Origin: DAONFI01 sp035403485
Lineage (GTDB): Bacteria; Planctomycetota; Phycisphaerae; SM23-33
NCBI GenBank assembly: GCA_964536835.1
Contig: CAZIAZ010000038.1
Span: 1-28,718 of the forward strand
Direction of reading: 5' to 3'
Length of the DNA: 28,718 nt
The notes below the pieces were generated by a model. It made no database searches. It was not told the DNA's origin and saw only the letters and a program-made list of their open reading frames with translations. The translations under genes and the position numbers were made by a program. This document shows positions 1 to 7,681 of the stretch, in pieces; the first letter of the stretch is position 1; each line of letters opens with the position of its first letter.

Positions 1-114
1 GTTGCTCATGTAATTTACAGTCTTCATAGTTACACTATTTCTCCAAGTGTTATTTTAGAATAGCATAGCTCAAATACCCATGTCAAGCGGCTAACTGTAT
101 TTTATTAAAAATTT

Positions 115-146
115 TTGACAAAATTTTTTTAATAAAATTTTGTCAA
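115..146. repeat. AT-rich perfect inverted repeat
   Basis: Two perfectly complementary 13-base arms (TTGACAAAATTTT and AAAATTTTGTCAA) flank a 6-base centre. The site lies 78 bases beyond the stop of the O-antigen ligase gene. Each arm begins with TTGACA read outward-in, so it could be a dyad operator over a promoter, or a weak hairpin at the end of the minus-strand operon. No GC-rich stem is present, which makes a classical terminator unlikely. The rest of bases 1-223 shows no supportable gene. Confidence 0.6.
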
Positions 147-223
147 TGCGTTCTTCAGGATTCCATAAGTTCAAATCGCAGACGACAAATATCGGCGGCA
201 TACAGCCGACATCAAACCGCGTA

Positions 224-2569
224 TTACTCGATAACAAACGGAAACAATGCTTGTTTCGCCTTTTCGGAGTCACTCTCGCGAGAAGCTTCCTCAAAACGTT
301 CCTGAGGGAGTATCGCAGTCGAATATGGCGAGAATTTTTTTAATCTGTCGTTCAGTTCTTTTGCGTGGGCAATCAATTCCCTCTGTTTTTCATGTCGGCC
401 GGCGATATTGCACAGCACCGCCAACCTGAGGATGAAATCCGCGTCGGAGGGATTCAGCTTTTCAGCCCTGTCGATAGAAAGGCTGAATTCATCAAAACCG
501 CCCGATGTGGCAAAATGGCTTTCCAGCAGCGCAACATAATATGCACTTTGAGAATTCTGCGGATTGCGGCGTTGCGATTCTTTCAGCCATGGCAGCACAT
601 CCTGTTGATACCTGTAATATCCGGCATCGGTTTTGCCGTTCCTGAACAATTCCATCATTATTTGCGAAGCTACGTTGCGTGCCGCGATATAATCCAGCGG
701 GTCGGCGGCGGCAGCCTTTTCGGCAGTCCGCCAATCGACGTCGCGATTGCATAATTTTTCCCCCAGTTTTTGCATAAAAAACATCCGCATCGTAACCGGC
801 CGGACTATCCACGCAACTACGAACACGCACATGACCGCCCATATGCAGATTGCGGCGGCGACGGTTTTTTTGCGGAACTCTACAGCCCTGCCGCCGGCGG
901 CACAGGCTGCTCCAGCCGTCAGCCAGAACAGCGCCGCCGTCCCCGGCGACCAGAGACTATACGTAACCATATTGTGCAGCACGAACGCGCTGACGCCAGC
1001 CGCAAGTGCCAGCGAGCAGGCCCACATCGGCAGACTGCGGAACTGCACGGCGAAAGCCCATATCATCACGCCGAACAGAATCGCCGGAAAAATCGCGTCT
1101 ACGAGCAGCAGAATCCCGTGCATGCCGGCAAAGTACCAGCGGGACAATACTGCGCTCAGCATCAATATGAACATCAACTCTCCCAGCTTCGATGGGCTGA
1201 GATAAAATTCAAGTCGGCCGCCAGCCTTTACAACGCTGCGCCACGCCCCCACAACCGTGAGCCCCACAAGAATCACATACGCTCCGCCGGCAAATACGCC
1301 AAACTGACACAACGAGTGTATTATGTAGTTATGCGGCGTTTTTGTTTCCTCTTCCGCCTCAGGCCGACGAACCTGCAAATATGCATCGCCGAAATTCCCG
1401 CCGCCGATGCCGGTCAGCCAGTGTTTTTTTATCAACTCCGCTCCACCAGTCCAGTAAAACCATCGGAACGTCATGGTAGTAATTCCCAGCGAGTCATTCT
1501 TCAACCCGTATGCCGTCACCGCTCCAACCAGCGACGCAACCGCCAACACCGCCACAATCGCGGCGGTTGCGAACCTGCGCCGCAAAGCATGCCTGAACCG
1601 CCACAATACCCCAATTAATAGTACCGTCACCGCCGCCGCACCAATTGCGCCGCGGCTTCGAGTCCATATCAAAACCATCGCCGTAGCCACACAGGCTAGC
1701 AGGCAGAAAACTCCTATGGGCGCGGCGAACGGAATCTGCCCTTTTTCAAGACGGCCGGATTTCTTCTGTCGAACCGCAAGGCTAATCACTCCGCACCCAA
1801 CCGTCAAACCAGCCGGCAGCAGCAATAACAACGATGAACCGAAAATATTACTCAATGCCAGATACCCGCCAGGCGTAGTGCTCATAAGTTGCACTTCAAA
1901 CATTTTAGCCGCCGAACTGTCAGGTGAAAAACCCTGGTCTTGCAGGTTTCTTTCCCTGTTTTCCTGAAAAAACGCTATTCTGTCCGGAATTTCGACGGTT
2001 TTTTCATAAAGTCCTTTAATGCCCATCGTCGCTCCCAGCGCGGCGAGCACTACAAGCGTCATCCCCAGCCGTTGCCTGCAACGGCAGAGCTGCATCATTA
2101 CGAAACCGCCGAAAATCATTGCGGACTGTTCCAGCCACACCATTTCCGCACTTCGTCTGTCGGCTGCGTAAAAGCAGCTCGCCGCCGACATCGCCACAAA
2201 CGCTACAGCAACTGTTCCGCCGACGATGCCTGAAATTTTCAGTTTTCGCCGCAATAATTCGCCAGCCAGCCATAAACCGCCGGCGAAAAATATCGCGACC
2301 GGATACCACACACGAGCCAGTTCCAGCATTGAAACCGGCGGCAGTGCGCCGTCAATTTCCGACGGCTGAAGTCGGCCGGCGAGGGCGGCTTTATCGACAG
2401 GCTGAATTCTGAACGGCAGTTCGCCGATAAACATTCGGCTGCATATCACGCACAATAGAATCACGAGTGCAACCCATCGCAATTTCTCACCTGGCACGGC
2501 CGCAGGCTGGCCTTGAGCCGAGGGGCAATTTTCCGGCTGCCGAACGGCGGATTTGGTCTTTTTTTTCAT
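224..2569 (-). CDS. O-antigen ligase/polymerase-like membrane protein (Wzy_C family)
   Basis: A 781-residue polytopic inner-membrane protein of the O-antigen ligase/polymerase superfamily, which joins lipid-linked glycan to an acceptor or polymerises repeat units on the periplasmic side. Hydrophobic segments run from about residue 32 to 600. The family-typical SRG element is at about 303-308 (WTRSRGAIG), and the periplasmic-loop motif TPHNYIIHSLCQFG begins at residue 411. The last ~170 residues are soluble and helical, resembling TPR repeats (ending around SIDRAEKLNPSDADFILRLA), a frequent appendage in this family. It is longer than usual for WaaL (about 400 residues) because of this tail. 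The start overlaps the stop of the upstream glycosyltransferase by 4 bases (ATGA), which implies translational coupling. The exact substrate cannot be told. Confidence 0.85.
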   Translation of the reverse strand: MKKKTKSAVRQPENCPSAQGQPAAVPGEKLRWVALVILLCVICSRMFIGELPFRIQPVDKAALAGRLQPSEIDGALPPVSMLELARVWYPVAIFFAGGLWLAGELLRRKLKISGIVGGTVAVAFVAMSAASCFYAADRRSAEMVWLEQSAMIFGGFVMMQLCRCRQRLGMTLVVLAALGATMGIKGLYEKTVEIPDRIAFFQENRERNLQDQGFSPDSSAAKMFEVQLMSTTPGGYLALSNIFGSSLLLLLPAGLTVGCGVISLAVRQKKSGRLEKGQIPFAAPIGVFCLLACVATAMVLIWTRSRGAIGAAAVTVLLIGVLWRFRHALRRRFATAAIVAVLAVASLVGAVTAYGLKNDSLGITTMTFRWFYWTGGAELIKKHWLTGIGGGNFGDAYLQVRRPEAEEETKTPHNYIIHSLCQFGVFAGGAYVILVGLTVVGAWRSVVKAGGRLEFYLSPSKLGELMFILMLSAVLSRWYFAGMHGILLLVDAIFPAILFGVMIWAFAVQFRSLPMWACSLALAAGVSAFVLHNMVTYSLWSPGTAALFWLTAGAACAAGGRAVEFRKKTVAAAICIWAVMCVFVVAWIVRPVTMRMFFMQKLGEKLCNRDVDWRTAEKAAAADPLDYIAARNVASQIMMELFRNGKTDAGYYRYQQDVLPWLKESQRRNPQNSQSAYYVALLESHFATSGGFDEFSLSIDRAEKLNPSDADFILRLAVLCNIAGRHEKQRELIAHAKELNDRLKKFSPYSTAILPQERFEEASRESDSEKAKQALFPFVIE

Positions 2570-3657
2570 TTAGACCTCGATTCGAGCATCGCCAGGATAA
2601 GCAGCGTACATATCGTCTGCGATACCAGCATGATTGCGGGTAAAATGCCCCGCGTATGCGGCAGGATACTGCCGGCAAGAGCTGTACTGACCGCGCAGAG
2701 ATATATGGTCAAAACCGCACTGCGCGTACTCATGCCGCGGCTGACAAGACGATGCGAAAAATGTCGCCTGTCGCCGACCATAGGATTCCTGCCCTCGCTC
2801 AGACGGATGTACATAACGCTAAAAGTATCATACAGCGGCACAGCCATCAGCAGCAGCGGCACAGCCACCGCCGCCGAACAGCCGCCATGCGATGACGGAA
2901 CTATATAAGTCGTCAGACAGCTCGCCACCGCCAGCAGAAAACCCGTCACCAGCGAGCCCGCATCGCCCATGAAAACGGACGCCGGCGCAAAGTTGTAAGG
3001 GAGAAACCCCAAAAAAGCACCGAAAAAAATACACACCCACGCCGCGACGAACCACTGCCCCATCCCCCACGCCGCCAGCGCAAGGGCAGCCGCCACAATC
3101 GCGCCTATCCCCACCGACAAGCCGTCCATGTTATCCAGAAAATTAAACGAATTCGTTATCACCACAATCCACACAATCGTCAGCGGCACACTCACCCACG
3201 GCCCGGCGAGCGTAAGCACGCGGACGTCGCCGTAAATCACCACCGCAGTCGCAGCGATAAACTGCACCGCCAACTTCGGCCATGCTCCAAGTGCGCGGCG
3301 GTCGTCTATTATCCCCACAACGTGCAGCAGCAGCGCAGCGGCGAATATCACCAGCACATGAGGCGTTTTGACGACAACGCCGTGAATATGCACGGCTATG
3401 TAACGCGGCAGAAACGACGGCGCCCCAGTACGTTCAAAAACACCGCACGCCGCCACAACTGCCAGGGTCGGCAGAAATATCGCCCAGAATATCGCCGCCC
3501 CGCCCAGAAGCGGAACAGCTTTTTCGTGTCCCTTGTGGCCGACGGCGGAAGGCTTGTCCAATAAACCTCCGCGGCTGGCGACGAATCTGCACAGCGGCGT
3601 AAGAGCCGCACTTATGACGAATGCAACGACGGCTGATATTATTCCGACGGTCAGCAT
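2566..3657 (-). CDS. WecA/TagO-type undecaprenyl-phosphate sugar-1-phosphate transferase
   Basis: A 363-residue integral membrane enzyme of glycosyltransferase family 4 (MraY/WecA/TagO). It transfers a sugar-1-phosphate, commonly GlcNAc-1-P, from a UDP-sugar to undecaprenyl phosphate at the cytoplasmic face, the first step of a lipid-linked glycan. Visible signatures are the Asp pair at 118-119 (GIIDDR), the NFLDNMDG motif at 172-179, GDAGS at 231-235, and the basic-histidine loop GDRRHFSHRL at 295-304. About ten hydrophobic segments are present. The last motif fits the WecA branch better than MraY. It is co-transcribed between DUF4416 (the stop and start codons share one base) and the O-antigen ligase, so it probably initiates the glycan that the ligase finishes. 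Confidence 0.9.
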   Translation of the reverse strand: MLTVGIISAVVAFVISAALTPLCRFVASRGGLLDKPSAVGHKGHEKAVPLLGGAAIFWAIFLPTLAVVAACGVFERTGAPSFLPRYIAVHIHGVVVKTPHVLVIFAAALLLHVVGIIDDRRALGAWPKLAVQFIAATAVVIYGDVRVLTLAGPWVSVPLTIVWIVVITNSFNFLDNMDGLSVGIGAIVAAALALAAWGMGQWFVAAWVCIFFGAFLGFLPYNFAPASVFMGDAGSLVTGFLLAVASCLTTYIVPSSHGGCSAAVAVPLLLMAVPLYDTFSVMYIRLSEGRNPMVGDRRHFSHRLVSRGMSTRSAVLTIYLCAVSTALAGSILPHTRGILPAIMLVSQTICTLLILAMLESRSK

Positions 3658-4199
3658 TATTTTTCACTCCGTTTCGCCCTGATTGCGGCGCTGAGCCGGT
3701 TGCGGCTGCGAGTAAGAAAATCGAAATATCGCCCCGACGCAAAATCCGGAAACGTCCACTCAAGCGTCTTCCAGCCGCCGCGATACATCAGCGTTATTTC
3801 GCCATAAACCCCCCCGCCGAGATATATTCTATGCGAAAAATCCTTCATGCTCGCCAGCACTAACCGGCTGAGTGCAACGTAACCAGGGTCGAGATTCACC
3901 GGCCGGGGCACGTCGGCGCCGACAGCAAGTTTTTTTTCAATATCGTTCGTAGCCCGCTTGATGTCGGCTAAGCCGGATGGGTCTATCAGCCGCTCGAACG
4001 CAAGAAATTTCCGCAATAACCCGCTACCCATCTGATTCTCGTAATAATCCGTCATGTCGAAAGGGAACGATTCGCTGACTACGTCCGCCGGCCCATATAG
4101 ATTTTCCAGCTCAGCCGCCGCCTTCGCAGCGTAATCTTCATTACGGGCAATTATCGCACATATGAGTTTCACTGGTTGAGGTTGAAATATTTCGGCCAT
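3657..4199 (-). CDS. DUF4416 family protein
   Basis: A 180-residue soluble protein matching DUF4416 in layout: an N-terminal PVKLICAIIAR strand, a central segment with FDMTDYYENQMGSGLLRKFLAFE, and a C-terminal RPVNLDPGYVALSRLVLAS...TLEWTFPDF block. The function is not established. I chose the ATG at 4199 rather than the upstream in-frame ATG at 4271. Family members begin a few residues before the VKL strand, and a strong promoter ends only 6 bases before the 4199 ATG, so translation from 4271 would need a different transcript. It is the first gene of the envelope operon and its stop shares a base with the next start, hinting at a link to surface glycan or to a conserved housekeeping role. Confidence 0.85.
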   Translation of the reverse strand: MAEIFQPQPVKLICAIIARNEDYAAKAAAELENLYGPADVVSESFPFDMTDYYENQMGSGLLRKFLAFERLIDPSGLADIKRATNDIEKKLAVGADVPRPVNLDPGYVALSRLVLASMKDFSHRIYLGGGVYGEITLMYRGGWKTLEWTFPDFASGRYFDFLTRSRNRLSAAIRAKRSEK

Positions 4200-4205
4200 G
4201 CGGTG

Positions 4206-4234
4206 ATTATCGACACTTTTAGCCGTAAAGTCAA
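4206..4234 (-). promoter_or_regulatory. Promoter of the DUF4416-glycan operon, apparently leaderless
   Basis: On the minus strand TTGACT (4229-4234) is followed by a 17-base spacer and GATAAT (4206-4211), each 5/6 to the sigma-70 consensus. Only 6 bases separate the -10 box from the ATG at 4199, so transcription should start at or within a base or two of the start codon. No Shine-Dalgarno is present. Confidence 0.65.
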
Positions 4235-4407
4235 CGCAGTGAATAAATCTATACGGTTCAAAACCAAACATTATAAAATTAGGATAAAAAATGCAGGTTC
4301 AGCCGAAACACCCCCGCAAAGAAAGAGATTTTCCTCGAAATTTCAGGACTGACTTTGTAACATAACCGGTTTGAATGAGTCCGCTCAAAAATATCAGGTA
4401 ACCAAAA

Positions 4408-5679
4408 ATGATAGATATCAAATTATTGCGTGAAAATCCGGACATGTTCCGTCAGGCTGCCGCCGACAAAAACATGAAAGTCGATATAGACGCCCTGCTG
4501 AACGTAGACGCTGAAATTCGCCAGTACAAAACAAAACTGCAAGACGTCAAAACCGCCCAGAATGAAGCTGGCAAGTCCATCGCCAAACTGCCGGCGGAAG
4601 AAAAATCGGCGGTTATCGCCGAAATGGCCCGTCTCAAGGAACAGGCCAGGCAATATGAGGAAACTCTCGAACGGCTTGAGCCTGAATTTCACGAACTCAT
4701 GCTTCTTATGCCGCAGGCGCCGCATCCGGACGCCCCGCGAGGTAAAGACGACACGCAAAACGTGGAAGTCAAACGGGTCGGCAAGGTTCGCGAGTTCGAC
4801 TTCCAGCCCAAAGACCACGTCACGCTTGGCGAGGAACTGGATATAATAGATATTCCCCGTGCCGTCAAGTTAGCCGGCAGCCGGAATTTCATACTCAAAG
4901 GCGCAGGCTGTCTGTTGCATCAGGCGGTATTACGGCTGGCCCTGGACATGATGGTTGGCAGGGGCTATACGCCCATGACCGTGCCGGTCCTCGTCAACGA
5001 CAGCGTGATGGAAGGCACGGGATATTTCCCGTTGGGCAGGGAGCAGGCATATCTCTGCGAGCGGGACGGCCAAGCGCTGGTCGGCACGGCTGAAGTGCCA
5101 GTTACGGCATATCACAGCGATGAAATACTCTCGGAAGCCGAACTGCCCAAAAAATACGTCGCCATGAGTACCTGCTTCCGTCGCGAAGCCGGCGCAGCAG
5201 GCAAAGACACGCGCGGCCTCTATCGCATACATTTTTTCGACAAGGTCGAGCAGGTCATCCTCTGCAAAGCCGACCCGCAGGAATCGGCCCGCATGCATGA
5301 AGAAATCATCAAAAATTCCGAAGACCTGCTGCAAACTCTGGAACTGCCCTACCGCATACTTGAAGTCTGCACCGGCGATATGGGCCAGGGCAAAGTCCGC
5401 ATGTATGACATCGAAACGTGGATGCCAAGCCGCAAATCATACGGCGAAACGCATTCCGCCAGCCGTTTTCACGACTTCCAGGCAAGACGGCTGAACCTGC
5501 GATACAAGGACGAAAACGGGAAAAACCAGTTCGTACATACGCTCAATAACACCGTAGTGGCAAGCCCGCGAATACTTATCCCCATACTGGAACTTAACCA
5601 GAACGCGGACGGTTCGGTAACGATTCCTAAGGCATTGCGGCCATACATGGGCGGCATGGAAAAAATCGTAAAAAAATAG
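4408..5679 (+). CDS. serS: Seryl-tRNA synthetase
   Basis: A 423-residue class II aminoacyl-tRNA synthetase that charges tRNA-Ser. An N-terminal helical hairpin that binds the long variable arm spans about residues 28-105. The TAEV serine-binding loop is at 227-230, motif 2 with FRRE at 257-260, and motif 3 (NNTVVASPRILIPILE) at 380-395. Length and order match bacterial SerS. The start is supported by the conserved MIDIKLLRENP opening and AGGTAA about 9 bases upstream. It stands alone, divergent from the DUF4416 operon. The TAG stop coincides with the terminal TAG of a decayed inverted-repeat element (5677-5743), so the last few residues (EKIVKK) may have been trimmed or altered by that insertion. 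Confidence 0.97.
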   Translation: MIDIKLLRENPDMFRQAAADKNMKVDIDALLNVDAEIRQYKTKLQDVKTAQNEAGKSIAKLPAEEKSAVIAEMARLKEQARQYEETLERLEPEFHELMLLMPQAPHPDAPRGKDDTQNVEVKRVGKVREFDFQPKDHVTLGEELDIIDIPRAVKLAGSRNFILKGAGCLLHQAVLRLALDMMVGRGYTPMTVPVLVNDSVMEGTGYFPLGREQAYLCERDGQALVGTAEVPVTAYHSDEILSEAELPKKYVAMSTCFRREAGAAGKDTRGLYRIHFFDKVEQVILCKADPQESARMHEEIIKNSEDLLQTLELPYRILEVCTGDMGQGKVRMYDIETWMPSRKSYGETHSASRFHDFQARRLNLRYKDENGKNQFVHTLNNTVVASPRILIPILELNQNADGSVTIPKALRPYMGGMEKIVKK

Positions 5680-5743
5680 AGCCTACCACCAAAACATGGG
5701 CATCGCCTAAATCGTCGCCGGATTACGGCGAAGCAATACCATG
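5677..5743. repeat. Decayed copy of the TA-flanked inverted-repeat element
   Basis: TAGAGCCTACCACCAAAAC followed by ATGGGCATCGCCTAAATCG matches one end of the element seen at 6034-6205 with several substitutions. The sequence then turns back on itself (GATTACGGCGAAGC, then CCATG after a 4-base insertion), matching the opposite arm. The outer right end is no longer recognisable. The inner arms can still pair, so it may serve as a hairpin behind serS. Bases 5744-5791 show nothing else. Confidence 0.5.
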
Positions 5744-5791
5744 CCACAAGGCCTCATTCTTAAAAACAATTTTGCACTATATTTAAGAACC

Positions 5792-6033
5792 TTATCCGAC
5801 TTCGGTATTTTGCGGCTGCGGTTTCCGTTTCATTGATACTATCCACGCGACCAATACGGTACAGATAGCGGAAACAGGTGAAGTCCATAAAGCTGCCAAC
5901 TTAAGATAAAATACCGTTCATCCGGCAATCGACCCAAAAATCAACCCGCAGATTATTGAACGTGGTGAAAATTTATACTTCCAGACAGACATCAGCATTA
6001 CAGCAAGAAGAGGGCCGGCAAAAGAACCAATAA
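5792..6033 (-). pseudogene. Sodium:solute symporter, C-terminal remnant
   Basis: Reading minus from the edge of the inverted-repeat element, the frame gives IGSFAGPLLAVMLMSVWKYK, typical of the late membrane segments of SSS-family symporters (compare the family's GPLLGVFLLG). It continues through FGSIAG, hits a TGA at 5918-5920, then stays in the same frame with TVFYLKLAALWTSPVSAI and VLVAWIVSMKRKPQPQ before a TAA at 5792-5794. The family often has Trp near this point, so TGG to TGA is the likely nonsense change. Everything upstream, several hundred residues, is missing at the element's edge. This is a dead gene fragment, not a functional transporter. Confidence 0.65.
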
Positions 6034-6205
6034 TAGAACCTATCCCAAAAACCTTGGCTGCCTGCAATCGGCTCTTTTGCAGCCTGGCTGCGTCAGAAAA
6101 ACGGCAGAATATGTTTTTTTTAAAAGTATGCTGCCATTTTTCTTCCTTGCCAGCCAGCAAAATTGCTCGATTTCGGCGAAGCCCATGTTTTTGGGATAGG
6201 TTCTA
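6034..6205. mobile_element. 172-bp TA-flanked inverted-repeat element (MITE-like)
   Basis: The ends are a perfect 19-base inverted repeat, TAGAACCTATCCCAAAAAC and its complement. If the outermost TA is the duplicated target, the element proper starts GAACC and ends GGTTC, the arrangement of IS630/Tc1-mariner relatives. There is no transposase or convincing coding frame inside. The interior holds a second hairpin (GGCAGAATA at 6103-6111 against TATGCTGCC at 6127-6135). Related copies occur at 10239-10316, 26618-26654, 5677-5743 and 18504-18535. It sits exactly between two broken genes. It could be a non-autonomous transposon or a REP-like palindromic element. Confidence 0.75.
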
Positions 6206-6835
6206 ATCTGTGCTATCTCGAACAACGTGCCCAGACGATTTACATAGCTCCAAACCGTTGTGCTTCTTCAAACGTATTCGCCTTTGTTACGTGACGTGGG
6301 CTCTGATTGCCCTCCGGGCCTGTATGATGCACAATGACGCAATCTTCCCCAAATACGTTTTTCTTCAAATATTCCCGCGCCATGCCAGGGAAATCTCTGC
6401 TGATTAGCTTCGAATCTTCATGCAGCACTGTCGGATGCATGCAGCACACCAGCATGGCTGCAATATTGCGTTTGCCGTCCGCTTTTTTACCAGCAAAACC
6501 GGCACTTTCATGTCAGATGGGCCGTTGGGGTCGTGGCGGTTAGTGCCGATGCCTGTCGCATCGGCGACAGCTAATCCTAGTTTTGCAGGCTGAAGTGATT
6601 TGTGCGCTTCGACGGCTGCCGTAAAGATGGCGTCTTCCATCAGTTTGAGATATTTCGTGTCAGCCGTAGGAACTGTCCGGTCGGCTTCGTTGCTGAGATA
6701 GTTTACGGTTATCGGGCCGGAGTGGGTGTGAGTTGCAGTTACCGTTATGTTTCCTGCCGGTATGCCGGTTGCGTCCTGTATTCTCCTGCGGACGCTATTG
6801 GCCAACTCGCCAGGAATGAAAATGATAACATCCAC
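6206..6835 (-). pseudogene. Neutral/alkaline ceramidase-like protein, broken remnant
   Basis: The minus strand encodes an internal piece of a neutral/alkaline non-lysosomal ceramidase-like protein: DVIIFIPGELANSVRRRIQD, the diagnostic ITVTATHTHSGP, then VPVLLVKK. There the frame is lost in a run of six A (T-run 6483-6488). Restoring one A gives KKADGKRNIAAMLVCCMHPT in the second frame, continuing through the family-like HPTVLHE and HHTGPEGNQSP. A further disruption lies near 6240, after which LGTLFEIAQ appears in another frame up to the repeat element. An in-frame TAA precedes residue DVII, so the N-terminus is absent, and the C-terminal half is missing beyond 6206. Three independent lesions make it non-functional. 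Confidence 0.75.
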
Positions 6836-6850
6836 TTAATTATTCAAAAT

Positions 6851-7477
6851 CTACTCTATGCATGCATGTGCGAGATGTGCTATCAGTTCATCAGCCGCAT
6901 CATCATATTTTCCTACCCTGATAAGTTCTAAAATCCGCTGATGCTCGGCGAGTGTTTTGAGGCGTTTTTGCATGGAATATTCGTCGGTCTGCTTAGGCCC
7001 TTCAAAAGGCAGGGGTGATCGCTCGTAAAGATGTATCAGGCTGGCGTTGCCTGAAAGCTCAACGAGTATTTCGTGAAAGCTGCGGTCAGCTTCCTGTATG
7101 CTGATGTCAAGTTTAGCCTCTATGAGCAGTTTGAGCAAGTTACACGCATCTGATAATTCTTCAATCTGTTGCGGCGTAGGCGGATTGGAATTGTAAAGGC
7201 GTATCGCACCAGCCTCTATTATCGACCGCGTAGTCAGAATATCCCGCCGCTGTTTCAGAGTCAGCGATATCGTAAAAAAACCGCCTTTGTCACCGCGACG
7301 TAACAGACCCTCATGGGCAAGAAGCGTCATTGCCTCCCGCAGGGCAGGCCTGTGAACGTTAAGTTTGGGAGCCCATTGGGTTTCCGCAAGCCGCATATTC
7401 GGCGGAAGTTGACAATACAATAATTGCTTTCGCAAATACTCATACGCCTGATTACATTTGGTTGTTCCACTAGTCAT
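6851..7477 (-). CDS. GntR-family transcriptional regulator, FCD (FadR) subfamily
   Basis: A 208-residue regulator. A winged-helix DNA-binding domain covers about residues 7-72, with the GntR recognition stretch VHRPALREAMTLLAHEGLL at 41-59. It is followed by an all-helical FCD ligand domain in which the usual metal/ligand residues are visible: Asp131 and His135 (DRSFHE), His179 (EHQRI) and His201. Such proteins repress catabolic genes for sugar acids, fatty acids or related carboxylates. It lies immediately upstream, on the same strand, of the ceramidase-like and symporter remnants, so it may be the surviving regulator of a decayed uptake/degradation cassette. The effector is unknown. Confidence 0.88.
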   Translation of the reverse strand: MTSGTTKCNQAYEYLRKQLLYCQLPPNMRLAETQWAPKLNVHRPALREAMTLLAHEGLLRRGDKGGFFTISLTLKQRRDILTTRSIIEAGAIRLYNSNPPTPQQIEELSDACNLLKLLIEAKLDISIQEADRSFHEILVELSGNASLIHLYERSPLPFEGPKQTDEYSMQKRLKTLAEHQRILELIRVGKYDDAADELIAHLAHACIE

Positions 7478-7484
7478 GAGCTAT

Positions 7485-7512
7485 ATGATACCAACACTGT
7501 TAACAAAATCAA
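7485..7512 (-). promoter_or_regulatory. Probable GntR gene promoter, leaderless geometry
   Basis: TTGATT (7507-7512) and TATCAT (7485-7490) are separated by 16 bases on the minus strand. The -10 box ends 7 bases before the ATG at 7477, and no Shine-Dalgarno is present, so the transcript would start at the initiation codon. Confidence 0.5.
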
Positions 7513-7608
7513 TCTATTTCTGTTTTCAAAATAAAGGTTTTTTTAGAGCCTTGAAAAATTGAGAGTATGGCTGATATTGGCTAGGTCATGAAATATTCGT
7601 GTATTTCT

Positions 7609-7637
7609 TGGCAAAAATTTGCCATAAATTCGAATTT
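7609..7637. repeat. Paired short palindromes between galK and the GntR gene
   Basis: TGGCAAA-AA-TTTGCCA (7609-7624) is followed one base later by the 12-base palindrome AAATTCGAATTT (7626-7637). They lie in the 204-base gap downstream of galK and upstream of the GntR gene. The first could be a regulator operator. There is no T-run, so this is not a terminator. The rest of 7513-7681 shows no gene. Confidence 0.45.
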
Positions 7638-7681
7638 TCGTCCACTTTGATATTTTTTTTAGCGTGCAAAACGCTGCGTAT

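Noticed and set aside
770..1618. A 282-codon plus-strand open frame
   Set aside because: It lies antisense to the O-antigen ligase, has low-complexity His/Arg/Gln-rich composition and no family features; it is a shadow of the real gene.
5918..5920. In-frame TGA in the symporter remnant, at a Trp-like position, as possible TGA=Trp recoding
   Set aside because: Many intact genes here use TGA as a normal stop (for example the O-antigen and kinase genes), and the gene is truncated anyway.
6040..6225. Open frame reading across the 172-bp element
   Set aside because: The frame is mostly element sequence joined to gene remnants; no plausible protein.
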